A program made the position numbers and the translations under genes. Of a DNA stretch of 64,000 bases, positions 51,510 to 60,673 are shown piece after piece. The DNA is from Sphingopyxis sp. OPL5. Lineage in GTDB: Bacteria > Pseudomonadota > Alphaproteobacteria > Sphingomonadales > Sphingomonadaceae. The notes beneath the pieces were generated by a model. It worked only from the letters and a program-made list of their open reading frames with translations. It was not told where the DNA came from and did not search any database. Location: contig NZ_CP060725.1 in the NCBI RefSeq assembly GCF_003797775.2, positions 1,916,001 to 1,980,000 of the forward strand. The letters run 5' to 3'. Numbering within the stretch: the first letter of the stretch is position 1; the number at the start of each line of letters is the position of its first letter.

Positions 51510-52781
51510 GTGGCGGATGAGAAAGAAGCGGGCCGGTCGACAGCCTCCCCCATGTTGCTGCGCCGGCGCAGCGTCCTGGGTTCGCTGGCGGTGGCGGGCG
51601 TGGCAAGCGGCCTCGCCAGCGCCGCGCCCGCGATCGCCGCGCAAGGCGCCCGCGCGGATTTCATCGTAGTTGGTGCCGGGGTGTTCGGCGCCTGGACCGC
51701 GTGGAACCTGCAACGCCGCGGCAACCGAGTGCTGTTGCTCGATGCGTGGGGCGCCGCGCACAACCGGGCCTCGTCGGGCGGCGAGACGCGGCTGATCCGG
51801 ACCGAATATGCCGGCAACGAACTTTACACGCGCTGGGCCTGGGCGTCGCTCGCCGAATGGCAGGCGCTGTCGCGCCGGCATGAAACGCCGATATTCCACC
51901 CGACCGGCGCGCTCTACATCTATCCCGAGGACGGCGCGAAGATCGACGAAAGCATCGCGCTGCAACGCGGCCTCGGCATCCCGATCGACAAGCTGACGCG
52001 CGTCCAGTTGGACCAGCGGTGGCCGCAGATCGATTTCGACGGCATCGCGGTGGGCGTCATGCAGCCAACGATGGGGGCGCTGATGGCGCGCCGGAGCGTC
52101 CAGAACCTGGTCGCGGAATTTATCGCGGCGGGAGGGACCTATCGCAAACTCGCGGTCGATCCGCCGCGATCGGACGCATCGACGCTGGCGTCGATTGGCG
52201 GCGGCGGGGAGACATTGAGCGCCGACCGCTTCGTCTTCGCCTGCGGCCCCTGGCTTCCCAAGCTGTTCCCCGAGGTCGTCGGCGGCCGCATCGTCCCGAC
52301 GCGGCAGGATGTCTTTTTCTTCGCACCCGGCGCGGGCGACACCCGTTTCGAGGCGCCGCATTTCCCCGCCTGGGTCGATGTCAGCAGCAAGGACCTGCAC
52401 TATGGCTTTCCCGACATCGAATCGCGCGGGTTCAAGATCGCGCTCGATGGCCATGGCCCAAAATATGATCCCGACACCGGCGACCGCCGGATATCGGACG
52501 CGGCACTCGCCGATGTCCGCGCCTATCTGGCGCGGCGCTTTCCCGCCCTCGCGCAGCGGCCGCTCGCCGAAGAGCGGGTTTGCCAGTATGAGAATAGCGA
52601 CAACGGCCATTTGCTGATCGACCGGCATCCGCAATGGGCGAATTGCTGGATCGTCGGCGGGGGCAGCGGGCATGGGTTCAAGCACGGACCGATGGTGGGC
52701 CGCCATGTCGCCGATCTGGTGCTCGGCACCGGCAGGGCGGAACCCGATTTCGCGCTGGCAGCGCACAAGGTCCATGGTTGA
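51510..52781 (+). CDS. Tat-exported FAD-dependent oxidase (DAO/sarcosine-oxidase-like)
   Basis: The 423-residue flavoprotein has a twin-arginine signal (LLRRRSVLGSLAVAGVASGL) and the FAD motif DFIVVGAGVFGAWTAWNL, then LLDAWGAAHNRASSGGETRL, as in monomeric sarcosine/N-methyl-tryptophan oxidase. It ends with IVGGGSGHGFKHGPMVG. The family oxidises secondary amines or amino acids to imines and H2O2. The GTG start has GGGAGG 6 nt upstream; ATG 51552 is an alternative. It is followed 16 nt later by a hydrolase. Confidence 0.88.
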   Translation: MADEKEAGRSTASPMLLRRRSVLGSLAVAGVASGLASAAPAIAAQGARADFIVVGAGVFGAWTAWNLQRRGNRVLLLDAWGAAHNRASSGGETRLIRTEYAGNELYTRWAWASLAEWQALSRRHETPIFHPTGALYIYPEDGAKIDESIALQRGLGIPIDKLTRVQLDQRWPQIDFDGIAVGVMQPTMGALMARRSVQNLVAEFIAAGGTYRKLAVDPPRSDASTLASIGGGGETLSADRFVFACGPWLPKLFPEVVGGRIVPTRQDVFFFAPGAGDTRFEAPHFPAWVDVSSKDLHYGFPDIESRGFKIALDGHGPKYDPDTGDRRISDAALADVRAYLARRFPALAQRPLAEERVCQYENSDNGHLLIDRHPQWANCWIVGGGSGHGFKHGPMVGRHVADLVLGTGRAEPDFALAAHKVHG

Positions 52782-52797
52782 AGCGAGGGGGACAGGG

Positions 52798-53679
52798 ATG
52801 AGCAGAACCGGCAAGGCCTTTGCATCGAGCGTCGCGGCGCTGTTGCTCGTCGCGGGATCGGGGGGTGTTTCGGCACAGCCCGCCGCCGAGCCTATCGCGA
52901 CGCCTTACGCGATGCCGTCGACGCAGATGTGGGACATGACGTCGGACGTCGGCCGCAAATACCGTATCTTCGTCTCCTACCCCGGTCAGGGCGAACCGCC
53001 AGCAGGCGGCTATCCGGTGCTCTATGTCCTCGACGGCAATGCGAGCTTCGCCAGCTTTGCCGAGGCGCGGCGGATCCAGGAATATGACGCGATCGGCAAG
53101 GTGATCGTCGTCGGCGTCGGCTATCAGACCGACATGCCCTATGCCGAGGAGCGCAACGAGGATTTCATCGTCATGGACGACCCGCCGCCCGGAAAGCGGC
53201 TGGGCCGCAGCAAGGGCAAAAGCGGCCGCGACGAGTTTCTCGATTTCCTGACCGGCAAGCTGCGCACCGAGATCGGCAGCCGGTTCAAGATCGATCCCGA
53301 TCGCCAGGCGCTGTTCGGCCATTCGTTCGGCGGCCTGTTCGCGCTCCATACGCTCTATAGCAAGCCGCAGGCGTTTCATTCGATCGTCGTCGCCAGCCCT
53401 TCGCTCGAACTCGACGCGGGGGTGCTGCGCGACGAGCGCGATTTCGTCGACCGACTGGAGGCGGGCAAGGTCGGCAAGACGAGCCGGGTGATGGTCATCG
53501 TCGGCGGACGCGACATCGACGACGATCCCGAACCGGCGCGCGCACTGGCCGACCGGTTCGATCGCCTGTCGGGCCATGGCCTGCGCGTGCGGTTCAAGCG
53601 CTATGAGGAGGAAGGGCATATGACGGTGCCCGCCCGCGCGGTGACCGACGTGCTGCGGTTCGCCTTTGCGATGCGTTGA
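52798..53679 (+). CDS. Secreted alpha/beta-hydrolase, esterase D (IroE/Fes-like)
   Basis: The 293-residue protein has a signal peptide (VAALLLVAGSGGVSAQ) and the hydrolase fold PVLYVLDGNASFASFAEA. The nucleophile elbow is GHSFGGLFALH, with Asp in VGGRDIDDDPEP and His in EEEGHMTVP. It resembles trilactone siderophore esterases and S-formylglutathione hydrolases. GGGGGACAGG precedes the ATG. It is probably co-transcribed with the oxidase before it. Substrate unknown. Confidence 0.88.
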   Translation: MSRTGKAFASSVAALLLVAGSGGVSAQPAAEPIATPYAMPSTQMWDMTSDVGRKYRIFVSYPGQGEPPAGGYPVLYVLDGNASFASFAEARRIQEYDAIGKVIVVGVGYQTDMPYAEERNEDFIVMDDPPPGKRLGRSKGKSGRDEFLDFLTGKLRTEIGSRFKIDPDRQALFGHSFGGLFALHTLYSKPQAFHSIVVASPSLELDAGVLRDERDFVDRLEAGKVGKTSRVMVIVGGRDIDDDPEPARALADRFDRLSGHGLRVRFKRYEEEGHMTVPARAVTDVLRFAFAMR

Positions 53680-53691
53680 ACCGGGGGCCGG

Positions 53692-55032
53692 TCAGGCCGG
53701 CATCAGATTCTTGTGGATGACGCCGTCCTTGACGATCAGCAGCAGGTTGCGTGCATAATCCTCGAGCAGGCGCAGGTCGTCGAGCGGATTGCCGCGCACC
53801 AGCAGCATGTCGGCCCAGGCGCCCTCGCGGATCACCCCGAGCGGCGCCTGCCGATAGGGGTTGCGGCGCCCGCTGCGCGCGAAGAGCTCGCAATTTCCCG
53901 ACGTGACGATGCGCAGCACCTCGGCATTCGAATAGATCGCCCCGAAGCGCGGGAGCATGGCGTTTTCGGTGCGCGAGGTGCGGGTGCGCGAAAAGAGGTC
54001 GGTGCCGAACGCGACCTTCACCCCATGTTTCTTCGCCAGCCGGACCCCCGCCTGCCAGCCCGCGCCGCCGAGCGATTCGGCCGCCTTCGCCTGTTGTTCG
54101 TCGGTGAGGAGATTGTCGCCATTCTCGAACGGCTGGATCGAGAGCCATGCGCCTTTCGCGGCGATCAGCGCCGCGGTCGGGTCGTCGATGGCATGGCCGT
54201 GCTCGATCGAGATCACACCGGCGTCGAGGCAGCGGCGTACCCCCGCCGGGGTATAGGCATGGGCGCAGGCATAGGTGTCCCAGTCGGTCGCCGCCTGAAC
54301 GATCGCCCGCATCTCCTCGAGCGTATATTGCACCGTGTCGATCGGATCATGGTCCGACGTGACGCCGCCGCCCGCCATGATCTTGATCTGCGAGGCGCCG
54401 CGCTTGAGCTGTTCGCGCGTCGCCGCCAGCACCTCGGGGACGCCGTTGGCGACCGCGGTCATGCCCTTTTGCTGGCGCGGCGAGGGCTGGCCGCCGAGCG
54501 CGGTCGGAAGTTCGCCGACCGGTTCGGGATCGCCATGCCCCGAGGTCTGCGAGATCGCCGCGCCGCTGGGATAGCAGCGCGGCCCGGGCATGATGCCGCG
54601 GTCGATCGCATTCTTGATCCCGAAGATCGCGCCCGCGGTGTCGCGCACGGTCGTGAAGCCGCGCATCAGCTGGAACTCGGCATCCTTGAAGATCATCGCG
54701 ATGTGGGTGGCGTCGTCCGACCCCATCCAGGGGACGCCGCGGACCGCCGCCATGTGCCAATGCGCGTCGGTCAGCCCCGGCATCAGCGTCTGCCCGGCGC
54801 CGTCGATCAGCGTCGCGCCGGGCGGGACGGGAATATCGCCCGCCGCGACCGCGTCGATGCGATTGCCGGTGATACGTATGTTGCGCGGCTGGCGACCGCT
54901 GCGGGTGCCGTCGAACAGCTGGACGTTGCGGATCAGGATCGTCGCGGGCGGCGCATCAGCCGCCGAGGCGGCCGCGAGCGGGGCGAGCCCCAGGCCGGCG
55001 AGCACGGCGCGGCGTGTCGGGTGAAAAGTCAT
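53692..55032 (-). CDS. Exported amidohydrolase (imidazolonepropionase/prolidase-like)
   Basis: The 446-residue protein starts with a Tat-like signal (TRRAVLAGLGLAPLAAAS). The TIM-barrel metal motif is LMPGLTDAHWHMAAVRG, with a metal lysine region in ASQIKIMAGGGVTSDHD, histidines in ACAHAYTP and SIEHGHAID, and the Asp in VAFGTDLFSRT. The family hydrolyses cyclic amides or Xaa-Pro dipeptides. It is convergent with the alpha/beta-hydrolase gene, 12 bp apart. Confidence 0.88.
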   Translation of the reverse strand: MTFHPTRRAVLAGLGLAPLAAASAADAPPATILIRNVQLFDGTRSGRQPRNIRITGNRIDAVAAGDIPVPPGATLIDGAGQTLMPGLTDAHWHMAAVRGVPWMGSDDATHIAMIFKDAEFQLMRGFTTVRDTAGAIFGIKNAIDRGIMPGPRCYPSGAAISQTSGHGDPEPVGELPTALGGQPSPRQQKGMTAVANGVPEVLAATREQLKRGASQIKIMAGGGVTSDHDPIDTVQYTLEEMRAIVQAATDWDTYACAHAYTPAGVRRCLDAGVISIEHGHAIDDPTAALIAAKGAWLSIQPFENGDNLLTDEQQAKAAESLGGAGWQAGVRLAKKHGVKVAFGTDLFSRTRTSRTENAMLPRFGAIYSNAEVLRIVTSGNCELFARSGRRNPYRQAPLGVIREGAWADMLLVRGNPLDDLRLLEDYARNLLLIVKDGVIHKNLMPA

Positions 55033-55111
55033 CGGTCCTCCGCCATCGGCGCATCGTGCTGTGCGGGCGACCCCGCCGCAACGGCCAGATCGTGCACCCC
55101 GGGGGGACCAG

Positions 55112-55579
55112 CTATTTGCCGCGTTTCCGGTCAGCGCGTTCGCGGTCGATCTGCGCCACCCACTGCTCGGCGGTCAGCGGCCCGGTGCCTTCGAAATGGA
55201 CATGGTCGGCCATCTTTTCGCGCACATCGACATAATAGAGCGCGCCGGTCGGCAGGCCCATTTGCTTCGCCTTCGCCGCCATCGCGGCCTCTTGTTCGGT
55301 CGTCGGTTTGGGGCGCGCGGGTTTGTAGAGGAGGACGTCCCAGCCTTCGCCGCCGGCGTGGAGGAACAGCTGGGTCGGCAGCTGGCCGCCGGCGATGCTG
55401 ACCTGGTCCCATTTCGCCATGTCGCGGATGAACTCCTCGGTCTTGCCGGGCACCAGTCGGAACATCTCGAACACCGGCGCGGTCATCTCGACCGCTGCGG
55501 GATCGGCGGCCTTTTCCTTCGCCGCGACCGGCGCGGCGAGGCTGAGCGCGAATAAGGCAAAAGTCAGACTACGCAGCAT
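55112..55579 (-). CDS. Hypothetical exported protein
   Basis: The 155-residue protein has a signal peptide (MLRSLTFALFALSLAAPVAA) and then VEMTAPVFEMFRLVPGKTEE, suggesting an ABM/dimeric alpha-beta-barrel-like fold, and LLYKPARPKPTTEQEAAMAA. I do not recognise a named family. The start at 55579 is chosen because the signal peptide begins there. It lies 79 bp upstream of the amidohydrolase on the same strand, so the two may share a transcript. Confidence 0.7.
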   Translation of the reverse strand: MLRSLTFALFALSLAAPVAAKEKAADPAAVEMTAPVFEMFRLVPGKTEEFIRDMAKWDQVSIAGGQLPTQLFLHAGGEGWDVLLYKPARPKPTTEQEAAMAAKAKQMGLPTGALYYVDVREKMADHVHFEGTGPLTAEQWVAQIDRERADRKRGK

Positions 55580-55794
55580 CGGGTCCCTCCATCTGTGATG
55601 CGCCAGCCTGCGCTGCGCCCGGCGCGGCGGCAAGGCCGGAGGCGGGTGGCGCATTCGACAAACGGGTAAGGCCGATCTTCGATCTTACCCTTATCGGACC
55701 CGATTACCCGTTTGCCGCCGTTCCGCGTCCAATCCGGCCCCTTTAGATTGTCGCGGGAACCCCGGTTGCGAACCTTGGCAGAAAGGCGAAGACG

Positions 55795-56256
55795 ATGGAC
55801 GATATCAGCCGCCGCGCGCTTCTCGCCGTTGCCGCCATGGGCGCGGTGGTCGCACCGGCCGCTGCCGCCGCCGGCTCATCCCGATTCAGGCTCGAACGCG
55901 CATCGGAGGGCTTCAACAAATTTAAGGCGGTGCACGAAGGGCTGGGCGAACTCGGCGTCCGCCTGTTCGATTTCGGCGGGGCATCGGCGCCCGCGCACTT
56001 CATGATCTATGACATTCCCCCCGGCGCCAGCGAGGGGGTGCATTTGCACAATCTCAGCGATCCGGCGCTCGGGCCCTATGAGGAATATTACTATATCGTC
56101 GCGGGGCGGGGGACGATGACCGTCGACGGCGAAGGATTTCCGGTCACGGCGGGCGACCATGTCTTTGCGCCGCTCGACAGCTGGCGCGGCATCGCCAACA
56201 GCGACGCGAAGGACAATCTCAAGGTCTTCCTGACCTATATCGACCGGTCGACCTAG
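55795..56256 (+). CDS. Tat-signalled cupin protein
   Basis: The 153-residue protein has a twin-arginine-type N-terminus (DISRRALLAVAAMGAVVAP). A cupin barrel follows: PPGASEGVHLHNLSDPALGP with metal His residues, EEYYYIVAGRGTMTVDGEGF, and AGDHVFAPLDSWRGIAN. Cupins of this type bind a metal and a small ligand. The substrate is unknown. It is convergent with the M28 gene, overlapping by 4 nt. Confidence 0.85.
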   Translation: MDDISRRALLAVAAMGAVVAPAAAAAGSSRFRLERASEGFNKFKAVHEGLGELGVRLFDFGGASAPAHFMIYDIPPGASEGVHLHNLSDPALGPYEEYYYIVAGRGTMTVDGEGFPVTAGDHVFAPLDSWRGIANSDAKDNLKVFLTYIDRST

Positions 56257-58451
56257 CCGGCCGGAGCCTTGGGCAGCCGCAGCGGGCGGATCCAGACCTG
56301 GCGGTCGCCGACATGCACCGGCTGCGCGGTCGCCGGGCGCTTCGCCGCCAGCGTCCGACCGGCCGCGTCCAGCCCATAGCGCGTTCGCCGCCAGCTGATC
56401 TCGGGCAGCTTCGCCTTCGCCGCCAGTTCGAACTCGACCTCGAGCCGGCGGCAGGTGCGGCCGGTGCAGCCGATATAGACGGGCTTGCCCCGGATCGCCG
56501 GGCGTGCGCCGTTGACGCGGATGTTCCGCATCGCATCGCCATCCTCGATCAGCAGTTCCTGCCGGTCGGCCGAGGGTGCGACCAGGGCGAGGCGGATGGT
56601 GCGGCGGTTGCCGGCGACGGTATCGGAAAGGATTTCGATGCTGCCATCGTCGGCGATCGCGGGCGCGGGGGCGCGCCAATAGCCCTTGTCGTCGGGTTTC
56701 GCCGCGAACTTCGCCTGCGCGGCGATGGCCGCCGGGACCGGTCCATTGTCGTCGATCAGGAAGGTCGCCTTTCCAGCATCATCCTCGTGGACGATGGTCA
56801 GGTGGCGCGGCGCCTCGCGCGTATAGGCCGGGACCATGAATGCGGCGACGAACGCGCCCAGCATGATGGCCGCAAAGATCGCCGGTGCCGGGCGCGTCGC
56901 CCGGCCCGCGCCGGGGAGGCAGAAGAGGAACAGGAAGACGAGCAGCAGCGTCGCGGGAGCGGCATGCTCGACGAACAGCCCTTCCTCCAGCCCCCCGCCG
57001 AGCGGCAGCGCGATGAGCAGATAGACGATCGCCGCGCCGACGAGCAGCCAAGGCACCGCCCGCCGCGCCGCCGGGATGAATGCCGCAGCCGCAGCCGCGA
57101 TCACCAACGGCATCGACCCGGCGGCGAGGATCGTCAGGCCGGGGACAAAGGCGAAGGCGGCGAGGATGAGGATGGCGAGCCAGCACCAGGCGGCCGCCGC
57201 CCCGCGCACCGGATTTTCCTCGCGCGACAAGGCCAGCACGGCGGACGCGCCGGTCAGCGCCGCGGCAGCATAAAGCAGGCGGAAGGCGACAGGATGAGCA
57301 GTGCCGAACGCTGCCTCGGGGCGCAACGCCCCGACGAGCATCGCGACACCGATCGCCAGGCCGGTGCCGGCGACAAGCGCCAGCACCGGGATGAAGGCGC
57401 TGCGGACGCGGCGCGCGGTCCCGCCGCGCCGGTAAAGGACAATCGCCGCGATCAGCCCCAGCCCCACGACGACCACCGCGACGATCTGCGGCAGTTCGAG
57501 CAGAAATTTCCGCGCGACATCGGTGTATACGCGTTGGCCCTCGGCGCCCTCGCCGCTCGCGGACGCGAAACGCTCGACCGCCGACAGCGTCGTCGCGCCC
57601 ATATGGCGTACCGAATTGCGGTCGAGATGCGCGAGATTGTCGAGCGGGGTGTGATAGCGCTTGCCGCCGCCGATGATCGAATAATTGCCGGCATCGACGC
57701 CGAGCGGCAGCAGCATCGTGAGGTCAGTATCATTCGGAAGCAGTTCGTAGAAATCGGTCGCGAGCGAATTGGCCGACGGCAACGGGCGGCCGATCGCGGC
57801 GGTATCGCGCCCGTTCGGGCTGCTCGTCTGGAACATGTTGACGCCGCCGGTCGTCCCGCGCGCCTCCATATTGACCACCGCGCCGACCCGCTTCGCTAGC
57901 GGATCATGCGCGGCAAAGGCGGCGGCGCCGACGAGGCCCGCTTCCTCGGCATCGGTCAGCACGACGAGCACGGGCCGTGTCAGCGTCCGCCTCTTGAGTT
58001 GGTGGGCAATCTCCAGCGCGACCGCGACGCCGATACCGTCGTCGGCGGCGCCCGGCCCGGCGGGGACCGAGTCATAATGGGCGGCGATCATCACCGCGTC
58101 GTCGCCGGGCGGCGTCACCCAGAAGGCGATGTTGCGCGGGCGGGCGCAGATCGCCGCGCCCTCGCGAATGTCGTTGCAGTGGAAGCGCTCGTCGATCTGC
58201 GGGGAGAATCCTTCCTTGCGGATTTCGGCGAGCAGCCGCGCCTCGACCGCGTCATTGGCGTCGCTGTCGGTCGGATGCGCGCGCTCGTCGCCGAGGATCG
58301 TGGTCAGGCGCGCGACCGCGCGGTCGGCGTCGAAGGGCGTCGACACCGAGGAGGGCGCATCGACGCCAAAGGGGCGCAGCGTCCACAGCGCGAGCAGGAT
58401 CAGCCCGACGATGATGCCGCGCCATGTGCCGCTCTTGCCTAGCTCCGCCAT
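56253..58451 (-). CDS. Membrane-bound M28 family metallopeptidase (Fxna-like)
   Basis: The 732-residue protein has an N-terminal membrane anchor (GIIVGLILLALWTLRPFG) and an M28 domain: zinc ligands in MIAAHYDSVPAGPGAADDGI, TDAEEAGLVGAAAF, NMEARGTTGG and the last His in KRYHTPLDN. Eight or so hydrophobic spans follow (about residues 335-560) and then a soluble C-terminal domain. The layout matches ER-type Fxna peptidases and their bacterial relatives. MFS gene 58474 lies upstream on the same strand. Confidence 0.87.
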   Translation of the reverse strand: MAELGKSGTWRGIIVGLILLALWTLRPFGVDAPSSVSTPFDADRAVARLTTILGDERAHPTDSDANDAVEARLLAEIRKEGFSPQIDERFHCNDIREGAAICARPRNIAFWVTPPGDDAVMIAAHYDSVPAGPGAADDGIGVAVALEIAHQLKRRTLTRPVLVVLTDAEEAGLVGAAAFAAHDPLAKRVGAVVNMEARGTTGGVNMFQTSSPNGRDTAAIGRPLPSANSLATDFYELLPNDTDLTMLLPLGVDAGNYSIIGGGKRYHTPLDNLAHLDRNSVRHMGATTLSAVERFASASGEGAEGQRVYTDVARKFLLELPQIVAVVVVGLGLIAAIVLYRRGGTARRVRSAFIPVLALVAGTGLAIGVAMLVGALRPEAAFGTAHPVAFRLLYAAAALTGASAVLALSREENPVRGAAAAWCWLAILILAAFAFVPGLTILAAGSMPLVIAAAAAAFIPAARRAVPWLLVGAAIVYLLIALPLGGGLEEGLFVEHAAPATLLLVFLFLFCLPGAGRATRPAPAIFAAIMLGAFVAAFMVPAYTREAPRHLTIVHEDDAGKATFLIDDNGPVPAAIAAQAKFAAKPDDKGYWRAPAPAIADDGSIEILSDTVAGNRRTIRLALVAPSADRQELLIEDGDAMRNIRVNGARPAIRGKPVYIGCTGRTCRRLEVEFELAAKAKLPEISWRRTRYGLDAAGRTLAAKRPATAQPVHVGDRQVWIRPLRLPKAPAG

Positions 58452-58473
58452 TCTGCCCCCCCAAAGTCACCCG

Positions 58474-59787
58474 CTAACCGATGTTTGCCGAAGTTTCGCG
58501 CGGCAGCAACAGGATCATCGTCGCGGCGACCAGACCACCCAGCCCCATCACCAGCGAAACGAGGAGCAGGCTGCCTCCGTTGGCGAAGAGCGCGCCCGCG
58601 ACGACCGGTCCCAGCGCCGACCCGCCGCGACCAATGCCGATCACGAAACCCGTCCCGCTCGCGCGCAAGGCGGCGGGATAGGCCTGTGCGAGCAGCGGGT
58701 ACATGCCGACGACACCCGCGTTGATGAAGAAGGCGGCGATCGCGACGGTGATCGACAGCCGCGTCAGGTCGGCGCCCGCCACGCCGAACAGGCCGATCGC
58801 CACGAACCCTGCGAGCATCGCCCCCGCCACCAGCGGACGGAGCGCGAAACGCTGGCTGGCGAGTCCGATCAGGACGGCCCCGGCCAGATTGCCGACATTC
58901 GCAGCGACCAGCACGCCGCCCGCCTGAGCGGCATCGAAGCCCATGTCGACGACGATCTTGGGCACCCATTTCTGGATATAATAGAAGAAGAGAATCTGGG
59001 CGAAATAGGCGACCGTCAGCAGGATGGTGATCCGCGCGAATCCCGATCCGAACAGCGTCGCGATCGAGGGTTTGAGCGCCTGCGCGGGCGGCGGCGGCAG
59101 TGCCTCTACCGGGGCATGGCCGATACGGACCAGCGTACGGTTCACGCCGTCGATCGCCCCCGCCGGACGCCTTGCGATCAGCGATTCGATCGATTCGGGC
59201 AGGAAGAAATAGGCGAGCGGGATCATCGCCGCCGACGCGATCGCGCCGAGCATGAAGACCGATCGCCAGTCGCCCGTTTCCGCTAGCAGGCGCGACGCCA
59301 GCAGCCCGCCGAGGATCGCCCCGGTCGAATAGCCCGCGATGTTGAGCGCGACATTGAGTCCACGCCGCGTATCGTTCGAGAATTCCGCGACCATCGCACT
59401 GGTCGACGACAGCATGCCGCCGATGCCGATGCCGGTTAGGAAGCGCACGGCCGACAGGCTCGTCACCCCCTGCGCATGCATCGCGGCATACATGCCGAGC
59501 GCCATGACGACGAGGCAGCAGAGGATCGTCGGACGCCGCCCGACGCGGTCGGCGACATTGCCGATCAGCACCGATCCCGCCGCCATGCCAAGCAATTCCA
59601 TCGACAACACGATGCCGAGGGTGGCTTTGTCGACCCCCCATTCGTCCGCGATCCCCGGTGCGGCGAAGCTGATCGCGAGCACATCGAAGCCGTCGAGCGC
59701 GTTGAGCGCGATACACAGTGCGACGACGACGATCTGGAGCGTGCGCATCGGCGCCGCGGCGATCGTCGCCCTGGGGTCCTGATTCAT
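58474..59787 (-). CDS. MFS transporter, aromatic acid:H+ symporter type
   Basis: The 437-residue protein has about 12 spans and the family motif ALDGFDVLAISFAAPGIAD with its conserved DGxD, VADRVGRRPTIL between helices 2 and 3, and GIGRGGSALGPVVAGAL. PcaK, BenK and related AHS-family symporters carry such motifs for aromatic acids. The substrate here is inferred from family only. It lies downstream of the IclR gene, 67 bp away, on the same strand. Confidence 0.87.
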   Translation of the reverse strand: MNQDPRATIAAAPMRTLQIVVVALCIALNALDGFDVLAISFAAPGIADEWGVDKATLGIVLSMELLGMAAGSVLIGNVADRVGRRPTILCCLVVMALGMYAAMHAQGVTSLSAVRFLTGIGIGGMLSSTSAMVAEFSNDTRRGLNVALNIAGYSTGAILGGLLASRLLAETGDWRSVFMLGAIASAAMIPLAYFFLPESIESLIARRPAGAIDGVNRTLVRIGHAPVEALPPPPAQALKPSIATLFGSGFARITILLTVAYFAQILFFYYIQKWVPKIVVDMGFDAAQAGGVLVAANVGNLAGAVLIGLASQRFALRPLVAGAMLAGFVAIGLFGVAGADLTRLSITVAIAAFFINAGVVGMYPLLAQAYPAALRASGTGFVIGIGRGGSALGPVVAGALFANGGSLLLVSLVMGLGGLVAATMILLLPRETSANIG

Positions 59788-59854
59788 GGCGTGACTCTCC
59801 CGCCGGTCGCGTGCCGAGCGGCCGCGCCGGTCCTTCGTTGTTCCGGATTGTGCG

Positions 59855-60580
59855 TTATTTCAGCCGGGCGAGATGTTTGGCGGCGATCGCCGCCATCTCG
59901 GGCCGCCGTTCGAGACAGCGCGACACCGGTCCCACCACGACCACCGACAACAGCCGATCGCCGCCGGGCAGCGGCAGCGCGATGCCGGCGAGATCGGGGG
60001 TATATTCGGTGTTGCTCTGATGCCAGCCGATCGCCGACGCCTCGTCGAGCCGCGCCTCGACCGCCGCGGCGGTCACGGGCGTGGTCGGCGAATAGCGGAC
60101 AAAATCGATCTTGCGATACAATCGCGCGCGCTCGTCGCGGGGCATCTGCGCCAGCAGCGCACGCCCCGCCGATGTCGCGTGGATCGGTACCCGGTCGCCG
60201 ACCTGCGCGAAATAGCGCACCGGCTGCGGCGATTCGGCGACGTCGACGAAGGTCGCGAAGGTTCCGGCCGGCGCGGCGATGGCGACCGTCTCGCCCGTCG
60301 CCTGCATCAGGTCGCGCGCCAGCCGCTGGACCCGATCGGGCAGCGGTTCGGCCCGCGTCACCGCATCGGCCAGCACCAGCCAGCGCGGGCTGGGGTAATA
60401 GCCGCCGCGCCCGCGCGGTTCGTAGAGGTAGCCCTTCGACGCCAGCGTCGCGACGAGCTTGAAGGTGCTCGACCGCGGCCAGCCAAGGTCCTCCGCCATT
60501 TCGGCGGCGGTCGCGGGCCGCAGCCGTTTCGCGAAATATTCGAGGATTTCGAGCACATTCGCGGCCTGCCGCACGATCAT
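59855..60580 (-). CDS. IclR-family transcriptional regulator
   Basis: The 241-residue regulator has an N-terminal winged helix (VRQAANVLEILEYFAKRLRP, then DLGWPRSSTFKLVATLASKG) and an effector domain with PIHATSAGRALLAQMP and the C-terminal ALPLPGGDRLLSVVVVG. The family regulates aromatic and short-chain catabolism. The start at 60580 fits the first homologous residues; ATG 60616 is an alternative. It lies between an importer and dehydrogenase genes, its likely targets. Confidence 0.9.
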   Translation of the reverse strand: MIVRQAANVLEILEYFAKRLRPATAAEMAEDLGWPRSSTFKLVATLASKGYLYEPRGRGGYYPSPRWLVLADAVTRAEPLPDRVQRLARDLMQATGETVAIAAPAGTFATFVDVAESPQPVRYFAQVGDRVPIHATSAGRALLAQMPRDERARLYRKIDFVRYSPTTPVTAAAVEARLDEASAIGWHQSNTEYTPDLAGIALPLPGGDRLLSVVVVGPVSRCLERRPEMAAIAAKHLARLK

Positions 60581-60673
60581 GATGATATTCGCCTGAAAAG
60601 GGTCGTGACATCCCATATGGCCGAAGTCCGGCGCCCCGAAAAGCCGTGAGCATTTCCGGGTGCCCACCCATCG

